Assembly (NCBI GenBank): GCA_036939975.1
Contig: JALLPB010000826.1
Coordinates: 1 to 14,909 of the forward strand
Direction of reading: 5' to 3'
Length of the DNA stretch: 14,909 nt
Source of the DNA: Cyclostephanos tholiformis
Taxonomy: Eukaryota; Bacillariophyta; Thalassiosirophyceae; Thalassiosirales; Thalassiosiraceae
Both the position numbers and the translations under genes were made by a program. The notes beneath the pieces are model-generated. The model saw nothing but the letters and a program-made list of their open reading frames with translations, was not told where the DNA came from and did not search any database. Positions 1-9,110 of this stretch are shown one piece after another (position 1 is the first letter of the stretch; the number at the start of each line of letters is the position of its first letter).

Positions 1-1
1 C

Positions 2-2849
2 GCGGCTACCAGAGGAGCCCTCAAGCCAGAGAAATGCTTCTTCTACCTACTTGACTTCAGATGGAAGGCGGACGGTTCTTGAATGTATAACTCTATTTAT
101 GAGTCCAACGAATTCTGGCTAAGAGTCCCGACACCTGCCGGCCACATGGAGATGATAGAGCACCTACCAAGCAGTACGGCCCTCAAAACTCTAGGCTCAA
201 TGACATGTCCCACCGGAAACAATTCAGCAGCGCTCGAACGGATGTGAACACAGGGTCAGGAATGGATTGACAAGGTTTTGGTTAGCTCCCTATGCCGCAG
301 GAATATGTGGTTCATGATGGACTGTCAGTTCTGGCCTCGGTTAGGGTACGGTATCTGCAACAATACGGCTTCGTGGAAAGAGCTGGAAGGATGTCTGCAA
401 CGGATATACTGGCAAATACTCGGCAGAGGGGGTGTTAGACGGTCGGCACCAGCAGCCATACGCCAGCTGGATAGGGGTTTCTATGGCATCGGGTGCCCGC
501 ACCCGGGCGTAGAATGCCTCATCGCTCAACTTACCAAGATCCAAGTTCACTACGGGTGCACCTCCGGCGTGGGAGTTCAAATGCAGGTCTCGTTAGAATT
601 GCTACTGACAGAACTTGGCATCTCCGGTCAACCGCTCCAGGCCCCCTTTGACACATACGGCAGATGGGTAACACACTCTTGGCTTAAGTCAATCTGGGAG
701 AAGGTTCAATATCACAGTGGATTTTGCACCCTGCCTATCTACCCCCCTCGGGAAGGTGACCGGTGGTTCATGCAATACGTGATGGACTCTGACGTCGTTA
801 CATGTCAGGATGAACTGATTGCTCTGAACCGGGTGAGATGCCACCAACAGGTCTTATCCCTATCAGACATTCTGGAAGCCGGCGGAAACTGCCTCGATAG
901 GAAGTACCTCTCACGTCGTATGGCCCACGAGACTTGGTCAACGCTCACCTTTCCCCTGGAGCAGCCCAACCAAAGCCAGATGAAATTATGGGAACAGGTC
1001 CTGTTTGCAATCGCACCCAGAGGACGCTACGGACATCAGTTGGGGAGGTTCATCTCACGGGGCCATAAAGTGTGGGAATGGAGGGTAGACGAGGCAAATA
1101 GGAGGTTGTATCACCTCTCCGGGAATTCGATGGACATCTACACTACTTCTTCCATCCCGGCTTTCACAAACAGACCAAACTGCTGGTCACGGTCACATGC
1201 TGCGGTTCCAGCGGTAGACCATAATACTATTTGCTCAGTCTGGTCGACATGCCCCGATGTGTACAACGTGACCTCCACAGCCCAATGGGCTCCGACAGAC
1301 CCACCACCGGCAGATTTATGGCAGCTCATCACTGGATGGGGCAACACCTGGATGTGGGAGAATCTCGTTATCAGAGGTGACACATCGTGGCTGGCAACCT
1401 CAATTGCTTCTTCTACTCTAGTGGCGGTGACGGATGGCTCTTACATGATGGATACATACCCACTACTGAACTCCGCCGCCTTCATTTTTGAGTGCACATC
1501 AGGCAATGGCCGGCTCTGGGGATCCTTCACCAAACATTCCCCGGATGCGGGCAGTTACAGAGGCGAACTACTAGGCCTCATGGCTATTCATCTAATCCTC
1601 AAAGCAGTCAATATAATCTCGTCGAACTTAGAAGGATCAGTCACTATATTCTTGGATTGCTTAGGGGCTCTCCATAAAGTAGAAGATCTCCCACCATATA
1701 GGATACCCACCAGATGCAGTCACCTGGACATTTTGAAAAACATCATGGTAAACTATAGTGACCTCTCGTTTACCCGGAGATACGTCCACGTAAAAGCTCA
1801 CCAGGATGACAACCAGGTTTATGGGAACCTACGGTGGGAGGCACAATTAAACTGCCAAATGGATTACCTAGCAAAATCAACCATTCTGGAGACAGCAATA
1901 AACCCCCCGGATCATACGAAGCGCTTCCCCCTAGAGCCGGTGTGCATTTTCCCCGGAAACAACAAAGTCACCTTGGACAAAGGGGAACGGATCCGGTTTT
2001 GGGTGCAATGGCAACTAGCGAAGGCTCGTTTCCACGAGGCAAAGATTCTACTGGCAGACCAATTCAAACATGTGGACTGGGAAATGGTTCACACCGCACT
2101 CCGGAAGGTACCCTGAATGTTCCAAATCTGGGCATGCAAACAGGTGATGGACATTGCCCCAGCAAATGGTAACCGGCCCTGGGAAAGGACATTATGCCCG
2201 CTGTGTCCAAGCTGCACCCAAGTCCGGGAGACGTGCTCCCACGTCCTCTGGTGCAATGATGAGGGCCGGGTGGATACTCTGATACGATCTTAGGGAATGC
2301 ATCGTTGACTACGCCAAAGGCAGAGGCACCGTGTCAATGTCGGAACTCTGCCACGGTAAGGACACAAGATTCCGGCAGATGGCGGCAAACCAAGACGAAA
2401 TTGGCTGGAGGAGATTCATGGAGGGCATGGTGGCATCCGGCCTACGGGAGATACAAACAGACTTTTCCCGTACTGAAGGTTCCAGAATGTCCCCCACACA
2501 GTGGAGTGTGGGGATCATCATAAAACTAATGGAGGTCACTCACGGGCAATGGTTATACAGATGCATCCAGGTGCATGACAGAATTCAAGGTACCCGGGCA
2601 ACGTTAAGGAAAGAAGAGCTACAACAAGAAATTGAAGAGGAGCAAGATAGGGGCTACGAGGGTCTGCTAGAAGAGGACCAGTTTTTGGCGGAGGTTAATT
2701 TGGACGACCTGGAAGCAACCTCTGGGGAGCGTCAGGAGTACTGGTTAGTGGCTATTCGCGCGGCAAGGAAGGCCGGAGCGCTTCAACGGACGTCACGATC
2801 CCGTCTAAGTCAGTTTCCACCCGAGAGGGTACAGCACAGAGGTACCTGA
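2..2849 (+). pseudogene. Decayed non-LTR-like retrotransposon polyprotein: RT C-terminus, RNase H, Cys/His knuckle
   Basis: One reading frame runs from the left edge (codon at 2) to about 2290 and then continues in the next frame to a TGA at 2847-2849. The first frame is interrupted by TGA at 80-82, 245-247 and 2114-2116 and TAG at 2291-2293; recognisable protein continues across each. The left end reads GALKPEKCFFYLLDF, resembling the region after the catalytic core of a reverse transcriptase. The RNase H domain spans about 1420-1870 with all expected acidic residues: Asp at 1433 (VTDGSY), Glu at 1565 (YRGELLG), Asp at 1655 (FLDCLGAL), His at 1799 (VKAHQDD) and Asp at 1862. A Cys/His cluster (C-x2-C-x2-C-x6-C-x-H-x3-C) lies at about 2195-2254. 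The second frame (about 2283-2849) holds the conserved tail, including IGWRRFMEGMV and a Glu-rich stretch. The RT catalytic core lies outside the window. Lack of LTR, integrase or protease points to a LINE-like element, but the family is not certain. The polyprotein is non-functional as read. Confidence 0.88.
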
Positions 2850-3330
2850 CAAATTTCTTACCCTGAATACACAGGGCGATGGGCTTTCAATAGCCGATCA
2901 TTCCGGGACAAGTGTCTCGAAGGAGAGAAATATCCCTCTCAGGCGGTTCCGACTGCGACGCTGTTTGGCAATGAAGCCCTCGGCGTATAAAGACCCCTTC
3001 TGGTGCAAAGTGTCTAGGTAGCGTCTTTAACCTTTACCTAATTTCTTAAGTTGTTCTGTTCTCTGAATTGAGGGCAGTCAATACTTTTTTTAGGCCATTT
3101 TTTGTAATCTCTTATATTAACTTTGAGTAGGACCTATTTGTCATGAAAATTTACACAGCCAACCCATACACCATTCGACGTGTCTTGTTAAGACCCTCTC
3201 CACAGCCTTCCTACTTCTTCTTGTATTGTGAGACTAATATTTAACAGAAGTAAAAAATATTATGGTCCTGGATTGAATTCAATCTTAAAGGTGTTTTTTG
3301 CGCCGGTAATAATACTAATTCTACAACACT
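2850..3330. other. Retroelement 3' tail and 5' flank of the phenylalanyl-tRNA synthetase gene
   Basis: There is no ATG-initiated coding frame of note. The left part, to roughly 3030, is compositionally like the retroelement and is probably its 3' untranslated tail. It includes GTATAAAGACC at about 2985, which looks TATA-like but sits more than 340 bp from the next start. From about 3040 the sequence becomes A+T rich and must hold the promoter and leader of the downstream gene. I could not locate the element boundary, a poly(A) tail or a target-site duplication. Confidence 0.5.
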
Positions 3331-3360
3331 ATGGCAGGATGCTGCTGCGTCGAACAATAA
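3331..3360 (+). promoter_or_regulatory. Upstream ORF overlapping the phenylalanyl-tRNA synthetase start
   Basis: An ATG at 3331, with A at -3 and G at +4, opens a nine-codon reading frame (MAGCCCVEQ) that ends at TAA 3358-3360. The main ATG at 3339 lies inside it in another frame. If the leader extends upstream of 3331, scanning ribosomes meet this ATG first, which would lower initiation on the main gene. A transcription start between the two ATGs would make it irrelevant. The reading frame is seen directly; the regulatory role is inferred. Confidence 0.4.
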
Positions 3361-4655
3361 TTAACACGCGTCTCCGATCGTGCCGAACCTTTGATGATGA
3401 TTGCCGTGCCCTTTCCATCATCTCGACGCCGCCCTTTTGTTCGTCAGCCAAAGCTACATCATACGTGCAAACTACAACGCTAGGAAAATACGCTGACCCG
3501 TCTCGCTACCTTGTACCCCACCCATCCAACAACATCACACCCCACATCGCCTCGCTAGTTGGGCGTGATTTGCACCTCCGTCGATCTCATCCAATTGGAA
3601 TAATTCGTGCCAAAATACAGGAATATTTTGCCTCGCTTTCTCACAGTACTGGTACTGAGTACAAAATCTTTGACGCAGAAGACCCAATCGTCACATGCCA
3701 ACAGTGTTTTGACGATCTCCTCATCCAACCAGATCACCCCGGTCGTGCACCCAGCGACACGTATTATTTGACAGAATCATCGCTCTTAAGAACTCATACG
3801 TCTGCACACCAAAGTCAACATTTGCGATCTGGGGTTGACGCATTTTTGTGCTCGGGTGATGTCTATAGACGGGACGAAATTGATGTCACTCACTACCCCG
3901 CATTTCACCAGATGGAGGGAGTTAAATTGATGCAACCAAACTTGATGGAAGCAGCAGAAAATTTGTTGGGGGAGGAATGGCTGAAAAGTCCCGAGTGTTC
4001 AATGGTAGAATCGGACCTCAAATCGACATTGGAAGGTCTCATGGATCATCTGTTTGGTCCACACACGCAAAAGCGCTGGAACGTCGATTTCTTCCCATTC
4101 ACGCAGCCATCATTTGAACTTGAAATTTTTCACAATAATGAATGGATGGAGGTATTGGGATGTGGAGTTATACACGAACAAGTTCTGAATATCTCAAATC
4201 GATCTGACCGGCGAGGATGGGCATTTGGATTGGGGCTGGAACGATTGGCCATGATTCTCTTCAAAATTCCTGATATACGTTTATTCTGGACTACTGATGA
4301 GCGATTTCATAGTCAGTTTAAGGATGGAAGTATTGTTGAGTTTAGACCTTACAGCAAATATCCGCCGGTGTTCAAGGATATTACGTTTTGGACATCGAAC
4401 AGCGACGACATTGAACCAATTGGAAATGAGTTTGTAGAGAATGATTTCTTCGATGTAGTCAGATCGATTGCAGGAGATCTTGTAGAAAAGATTCAATTGA
4501 TTGATTCGTTTACACACCCGCAGACGGGGCGATCTTCGCGCTGCTACAGGATTTCGTATCGCTCTATGGATAGAAGTTTGACAAATGAGGAGATCGATGC
4601 GTTGCAATTCAAGATAAGAGATGTGTGTCCTTCTTTAGGTTGTGAGCTGAGATAA
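3339..4655 (+). CDS. FARS2: Phenylalanyl-tRNA synthetase, organellar (monomeric mitochondrial type)
   Basis: 438 aa in one exon. It charges organellar tRNA-Phe with phenylalanine and is the single-chain class II form found in mitochondria. The N-terminus (MLLRRTIINTRLRSC) is rich in Arg with almost no acidic residues, as in a mitochondrial presequence; dual mitochondrion/plastid targeting is possible. The catalytic core begins near residue 82 (SHPIGIIRAKI). Class II motif 2 is GDVYRRDEIDVTHYPAFHQMEG at 173-194 without breaks. The Phe-pocket segment PFTQPSFELEIF is at 253-264, and motif 3 GLGLERLAMILFKIPDIRLFW is at 297-317. An FDX-ACB anticodon-binding domain follows from about 340 (KYPPVFKDITFW) to the C-terminus. 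Length matches the family (about 415-450 aa). The frame is open upstream to 3228 but contains no earlier ATG, so 3339 is the first possible start. The gene lies beside the retroelement relic and is convergent with the RING gene, with 124 bp between the stop codons. Confidence 0.95.
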   Translation: MLLRRTIINTRLRSCRTFDDDCRALSIISTPPFCSSAKATSYVQTTTLGKYADPSRYLVPHPSNNITPHIASLVGRDLHLRRSHPIGIIRAKIQEYFASLSHSTGTEYKIFDAEDPIVTCQQCFDDLLIQPDHPGRAPSDTYYLTESSLLRTHTSAHQSQHLRSGVDAFLCSGDVYRRDEIDVTHYPAFHQMEGVKLMQPNLMEAAENLLGEEWLKSPECSMVESDLKSTLEGLMDHLFGPHTQKRWNVDFFPFTQPSFELEIFHNNEWMEVLGCGVIHEQVLNISNRSDRRGWAFGLGLERLAMILFKIPDIRLFWTTDERFHSQFKDGSIVEFRPYSKYPPVFKDITFWTSNSDDIEPIGNEFVENDFFDVVRSIAGDLVEKIQLIDSFTHPQTGRSSRCYRISYRSMDRSLTNEEIDALQFKIRDVCPSLGCELR

Positions 4656-4779
4656 GAAAGGAATGGTTGAAATGCGATGTCTCCCTAATAATATAGTCCG
4701 GACAACATATCGAATCCTGCTCCTCCGTACTGAGTATTCTGCTGAGGAATGATATCTTCGCATCATAAACTATGCCTTA

Positions 4780-5856
4780 TTATAAAGACTTAGAAGTTGA
4801 ACTAGATGGTACATTTCGGATAATAGTTTTGCACAACGGACAAGATGGGTTTCCACTCTTGTCATGGTGATTAATCCGCATCTTGTTTACCACAAAAGTC
4901 CTTGCCCACTCGTCTATACATTTATTGTGGAATTCATGGTGACAACCAGGCAGCACTCGAATTCGATCGCCTGGAGCAAATTCATCCAGACATATGCAGC
5001 AAGACACGCTATACTTTCGCCTCAGTTTCAATTCCACAATAAGATTTTTCTTCGTCGCTTCTAAATCCTGATACATCCATTCACATACTTCTTTGCCCTT
5101 TGTTGGATCCTGGGATGTTACATTCCGAGAACTGAGCATTCTTCTTAAGCATCGCAAATCGCAGCATCCCAATTCGTCGTTCCTTATAAAGCTCTCTTCG
5201 TGGATAGCCTCAATAATTTTAGTCACCTCAGCAGAAGATAATTTTGGTTTCACATCACGTAAAATAAGTCGATCTACATTTCTCATAGCTGATCTGGCAA
5301 CGACCACAGTCGTTGTACCATAACAGGTCACAGAGAAGAACAATGCTTTCACGACGTTGACATCATTCAATCCGGCAACAATGGCTAGAACCATCAACGA
5401 AACGCCCACCAAAAAAAGCACCTGAAGTCCACGGTTTTCGCTTAATATCTGTGCAACATAAATTAGATTCTCGACGTCGTCAGTCCACGTTTCAATACCC
5501 AGGTGGATAATCCTTGCGACTGGGGAATATTCTTCGTCTTGCATGATTTCCAATTCTTGAATAGTAGCTTCGGTGAATATGTGCGACGATCGATTAGCAT
5601 CTTCAGGTACAGCTCCTTGCAGTGATCGCTCTTCTGCTCGCCATAATGAGACGAACAAGAAATAAGCCACACATATCGATGTCAATACCGCGTTGATGCA
5701 CCCAAGCCAAAGCCCTGCTAAAGCAGATAAGGTAGCAATCGCGTAATAGCAAGAACAATCTGGTGCATATAGATAAGTTAAGCCCTGCCGAGAGGCCATC
5801 ATTATTATGAAGTCGCAGACAGAGGTTCGAAGATTTCCGATGCGCCTATGTTTCAT
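4780..5856 (-). CDS. Membrane-anchored RING-H2 finger protein, probable E3 ubiquitin ligase
   Basis: 358 aa, one exon. A complete C-terminal RING-H2 finger has ligands C286, C289, C305, H307, H310, C313, C339 and C342, with the usual hydrophobic and Trp positions (CHHEFHNKCIDEW). Such fingers bind two zinc ions and recruit a ubiquitin-charged E2. The spacer between C313 and C339 is 25 residues, longer than the roughly ten common in plant and animal RING-H2 proteins. N-terminal hydrophobic segments lie at about 36-71 (long enough for two helices), 143-163 and 166-187, separated by a polar, acidic loop at about 73-142. This predicts a multi-span membrane protein with the finger at its C-terminus; topology and compartment cannot be told. 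An in-frame TGA sits four codons upstream of the ATG, so the start is the first available. Substrate and pathway are unknown. E3 activity is inferred from the finger alone. Confidence 0.85.
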   Translation of the reverse strand: MKHRRIGNLRTSVCDFIIMMASRQGLTYLYAPDCSCYYAIATLSALAGLWLGCINAVLTSICVAYFLFVSLWRAEERSLQGAVPEDANRSSHIFTEATIQELEIMQDEEYSPVARIIHLGIETWTDDVENLIYVAQILSENRGLQVLFLVGVSLMVLAIVAGLNDVNVVKALFFSVTCYGTTTVVVARSAMRNVDRLILRDVKPKLSSAEVTKIIEAIHEESFIRNDELGCCDLRCLRRMLSSRNVTSQDPTKGKEVCEWMYQDLEATKKNLIVELKLRRKYSVSCCICLDEFAPGDRIRVLPGCHHEFHNKCIDEWARTFVVNKMRINHHDKSGNPSCPLCKTIIRNVPSSSTSKSL

Positions 5857-6286
5857 GAGATTATTTCATGCAAAAAAATATGGGTGAGGGATTTTTTGAC
5901 GGCACAATATTACTAATTCCTACGGAAGATGAAAAATTGGATCGGTTCAAGCACAAGCACGTTGTACATATGATGTGTACTTACACCAAGAGAAATGAGG
6001 GTGGGTGTTTTTATTTGGAGCAGCAAATCATGGTCGACCTCTTTTGCATTCCTTGTCGGTGATTGTCTATCATAGTTGCGGCTAAATTGTTCCAGAAAAT
6101 TGTCATGAATCTCATGAACAAGTTAACATCGTAGAAAATGGTGATGTAGCAAACATCGCAATTACTGTATTTAACTGTGTTTGCTTTTGCTCTCCTATTA
6201 AGTATCATTTAAACTCCTTGGTATATGTCGTTGAATATCCCCTGGAGAGTTTGCTCGCGCTTCACATTTCAAAACAATTTCTTAAT
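5857..6286. other. Intergenic region between the RING gene and acetolactate synthase
   Basis: 430 bp of A+T-rich DNA lying 3' of acetolactate synthase and 5' of the RING gene (both on the minus strand). It should contain the terminator/poly(A) region of one and the promoter of the other. No ATG frame on either strand looks coding, and I see no convincing motif or repeat. Confidence 0.6.
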
Positions 6287-8725
6287 TTAACTTGGTGCTG
6301 CCGACAAGTCAACCTCAAAGTCCTCATCAGTCAGAATCATATTATCCAAGGGTTGGCCCGGAGCGACCATGGGAAGGCAGGGGGTTCGCTCAATCCTCAC
6401 GTGAAATAAAACGGGTTCATCGTCATAATCGAACAGGAATTGGCGCATTTTCTCTGGCAGCTCCTCTTGGCTCTCGCAGTAGATGCCCTTGATCCCGAAT
6501 GCTGACGCCAATGTGACGTATTTTGGACTTTTGTTCCGGACAGCAATGTACCGCTCGTCGTGGAAGAGACGTTGCCAATACTCCACCATCATTTGTGATT
6601 CGTTGTCCAGGATCATCAATTTCACAGGTATCTTCTCCTCGCCGATGGTTTTGAGCTCTGTGAAGGTCATGTTGAAGCTCCCATCGCCGTCAATAGAGAT
6701 GCAGATTTTGGTCGGGTTAGCTAGCTTCGCGCCCATGCAGTATCCCGTGGAGACTCCCATGGTTCCAAGGGAGCCCGATGATAGCATTTGACGTGGTTGC
6801 GTCCATGTGATGAGCTGAGCCGTCGCCATTTGGTGGATCCCCACACCCGTTGTAAAAATGGAGTCATCAATCTTGCCCGTTTCAAGCAACTGTCTGTTCA
6901 TTTCATGAATCACACCCTGGCAGCACATTTTGGATCTGACTACCTCGTGTTTGTTACCATCCTCGTCCTCCACTGTGTACGTTATCTGAGGATACTTGTT
7001 AATCTTCACGGGGAATTCCTTCTCAAGACTTTGCTTTCTCTTGATCCACTCCCTCGTTCTCCGAGTGTCCTTGGGAGGATCCGCCCGTATTGCTGAATTG
7101 ACGGCCTGAAGAAACTTCTTCCCCGTAGAGTGAACGAAGTAATCCGGCTTGACCTGCTTGGCATTCTCAGAGAAGCGGACGTCCACGTGGATGACGCCAC
7201 CGCGCCCCTCCTTAGACGCCTGTCGTGCTGCGGGGATGAAGTCGCTCGGTCGACCGATAATGCGATCGTCGAATCGAGACCCTATACATATCAAAAGATC
7301 GCAGTCTTGGACGAGATAGTTAGGAGTCGCATGACCATGCATCCCAATCATGTTGGTGGCCAGGGGATGGCGCTCATCAAACGTCCCAAGGGCATGAAGC
7401 GTCGTTGCCACGGGTATCTGTAGGGTCTCAGCGAGCTCCATCAGCTCCTTTGACGCGTCGTTGGCCCCTTGCCCCGCGATGATAAAGGGGCGCTTCGCAT
7501 TCTTGATTAGACCGACCATCTCTTTCATAAGGCCATCCTCAGCTCCCAACTTCCCCATCTTGCGTCCTTCGGTCTGTTCGTAAATCTTGGCGTAATCCAC
7601 TCCCATGTATATGACATCGGTATTGTGGTGGTCAAGGTGGTAAGCATCGTGACCCGACTCCACAGGCTTCAATTCCCCCGCCTTATCTACCTGGAAACTC
7701 AGCCCGCTATCGGTAGGTCCCAAGTGAATCGCCGTCGTATCCGGGATCAAACGAACAAACTGATTGTCATTACGCCTATTGTGCTCCAAGTCTTCGACAA
7801 AACTTCCCAATCCTCCAAGAAACTTCTCCACGAGTTCGTCCGTCAGCTGCTGAATCTGCAAATCCTTGGGTAGGTCGATGAACACGGGTCCCGGTCTGCC
7901 GTGTCGCGAGACGTAGAAGGCGTAATCCATTGCAAAAGGCACCTCGGCCGCGCTCTTGATCTGGTAACTCCACTTCGTCACCGGCCTCATGATTTCCACG
8001 GCGGGGCAGCTCTGGAAGGCGTCCTGGGGCGCGGTTGTGGCTGCCTGACCGCAAAGGACGATGAGGGGCACACCATCGCACATGGCGTCGGTAACGGGGG
8101 TGACCAGATTGGTCGCTCCCGGTCCGGAGGTGGCAACAACGATCCCCGCCGCGAGCTTCCCGTCGGGCTCGGTGGAACTCTTGGCGATACCCTCGGCGAC
8201 ATGTCCCGAGCTGCTCTCGTTCGAGTTCGTGATCCATCGGATCTTCTTCTTACCCCCATGTCTCGGGTGGTTCTGGTGGAATTGGTCAAGCAGCGGAAGA
8301 ATCGCCCCCCCGGAGTACCCGTTGACGACCTCTACGTTGTGCTCGAGTAGCTTGGAGTAGATGATATGAGCGGCGGTCTCGCCCTTGAAATTGTTCATGT
8401 ATGTCCGAGCAGCGGATTTCGACGCGGCCTCGGCGGAACCATTGACGAGGCTGTCGTAGTCGCCCACCCACGGCGCCGAGGACGCGACGTCGTTCGTAAA
8501 GCCAGTGGCCGCGCCGACGGATTTGCCGGTCGTGGACGGATCGGAGATGGTGGACATCCATCGCGTCGTCGTTGCGAAGTCATGAATTTTCCGTCTCGAT
8601 AAGTTATTTCTGTCTATCGCTCGTTGCGGGGTGGAGAGGGCGGAGAAGGCGAAAGCAGAGGAGATAGTGGACGGCGAAGAGGCGCAGGACGCCGCGAGGA
8701 GGGTTGCCGCCGTGTGGAATTTCAT
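6287..8725 (-). CDS. ilvB: Acetolactate synthase (acetohydroxyacid synthase) catalytic subunit, plastid-targeted
   Basis: 812 aa, one exon. A ThDP/FAD/Mg enzyme that joins two pyruvates, or pyruvate with 2-ketobutyrate, in the first common step of valine, leucine and isoleucine synthesis. The N-terminus (residues 1-24) is signal-peptide-like and is followed by SAFAF at 23-27, matching the diatom plastid motif with Phe at +1. The pyrimidine-binding domain is at about 115-288, with catalytic Glu170 in NSNESSSGHVAEG and the GRPGPVFIDLPKD signature at 276-288. The central domain has SRFDDRIIGRPSDF at 483-496. The ThDP-binding domain carries GDG 680-682 and N708, the Mg2+ ligand motif. Trp717 matches the conserved Trp of the substrate channel, and VAPGQPLDNMI at 787-797 is the typical C-terminus. 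Plant and yeast forms are about 670-690 aa; the excess is the targeting region plus an expanded linker at about 289-410. Several normally invariant stretches are altered (see findings). The 5' half is visibly G+C rich. No regulatory small subunit lies in the window. Confidence 0.93.
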   Translation of the reverse strand: MKFHTAATLLAASCASSPSTISSAFAFSALSTPQRAIDRNNLSRRKIHDFATTTRWMSTISDPSTTGKSVGAATGFTNDVASSAPWVGDYDSLVNGSAEAASKSAARTYMNNFKGETAAHIIYSKLLEHNVEVVNGYSGGAILPLLDQFHQNHPRHGGKKKIRWITNSNESSSGHVAEGIAKSSTEPDGKLAAGIVVATSGPGATNLVTPVTDAMCDGVPLIVLCGQAATTAPQDAFQSCPAVEIMRPVTKWSYQIKSAAEVPFAMDYAFYVSRHGRPGPVFIDLPKDLQIQQLTDELVEKFLGGLGSFVEDLEHNRRNDNQFVRLIPDTTAIHLGPTDSGLSFQVDKAGELKPVESGHDAYHLDHHNTDVIYMGVDYAKIYEQTEGRKMGKLGAEDGLMKEMVGLIKNAKRPFIIAGQGANDASKELMELAETLQIPVATTLHALGTFDERHPLATNMIGMHGHATPNYLVQDCDLLICIGSRFDDRIIGRPSDFIPAARQASKEGRGGVIHVDVRFSENAKQVKPDYFVHSTGKKFLQAVNSAIRADPPKDTRRTREWIKRKQSLEKEFPVKINKYPQITYTVEDEDGNKHEVVRSKMCCQGVIHEMNRQLLETGKIDDSIFTTGVGIHQMATAQLITWTQPRQMLSSGSLGTMGVSTGYCMGAKLANPTKICISIDGDGSFNMTFTELKTIGEEKIPVKLMILDNESQMMVEYWQRLFHDERYIAVRNKSPKYVTLASAFGIKGIYCESQEELPEKMRQFLFDYDDEPVLFHVRIERTPCLPMVAPGQPLDNMILTDEDFEVDLSAAPS

Positions 8726-9038
8726 CTTAGAGTGTTGTAGCGCCTTGTATCCTTGCCTGCTTGGATCGATTATTGGGGATGTAATTGGGAGAGGGTGGAT
8801 TTGCTAGAGGGGTGGGTGCTTGGGGGAGACTGTATGTTGCTATGGTAGAGAGGATAACTTTCAGCTTCCGCCGCGCGAGAGAAAGAGGACCATGGAGAGG
8901 GTAGTAGGATATTAAATAGCGTTAATGAAATACCAACAAAAATGAATTAGAGCAGCCATCCAAAAAACCAGTTCATAAAAAACAAACATAAAAAATATTC
9001 AATTAAAATTTCGTTGGCCTTATTCGGGCGTCGGCCAG

Positions 9039-9067
9039 ACAAAAAATTCCATCGATTAAATTTTTGT
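9039..9067. repeat. A/T-rich inverted repeat in the divergent promoter
   Basis: ACAAAAAATT at 9039-9048 pairs with AATTTTTGT at 9059-9067 around a 10-bp centre containing ATCGAT. Outside each arm is a GGCCA-containing stretch (TCGGCCAG and GTGGCCAG) in direct orientation. The arms are low complexity, so this may be chance; it could equally be a palindromic factor-binding site or a mark of DNA bending. Confidence 0.4.
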
Positions 9068-9110
9068 GGCCAGCGAGGGAGGCCGGGACGGACGGCAATT
9101 GACACGACGT

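Noticed and set aside
278..580. Separate gene starting at about 278 and a minus-strand frame inside it
   Set aside because: The frame at 278 begins with TTG, and recognisable retroelement protein continues upstream through the TGA at 245, so it is not a real start. The minus-strand frame is a shadow.
2985..2993. TATAAAG as the TATA box of the phenylalanyl-tRNA synthetase gene
   Set aside because: It is about 350 bp upstream of the ATG and lies in sequence that looks like the retroelement tail.
7776..8602. Several long open frames on both strands inside acetolactate synthase
   Set aside because: They cluster in the G+C-rich 5' half of a clearly recognised gene, show Arg/Pro-rich artefactual composition and match no family.
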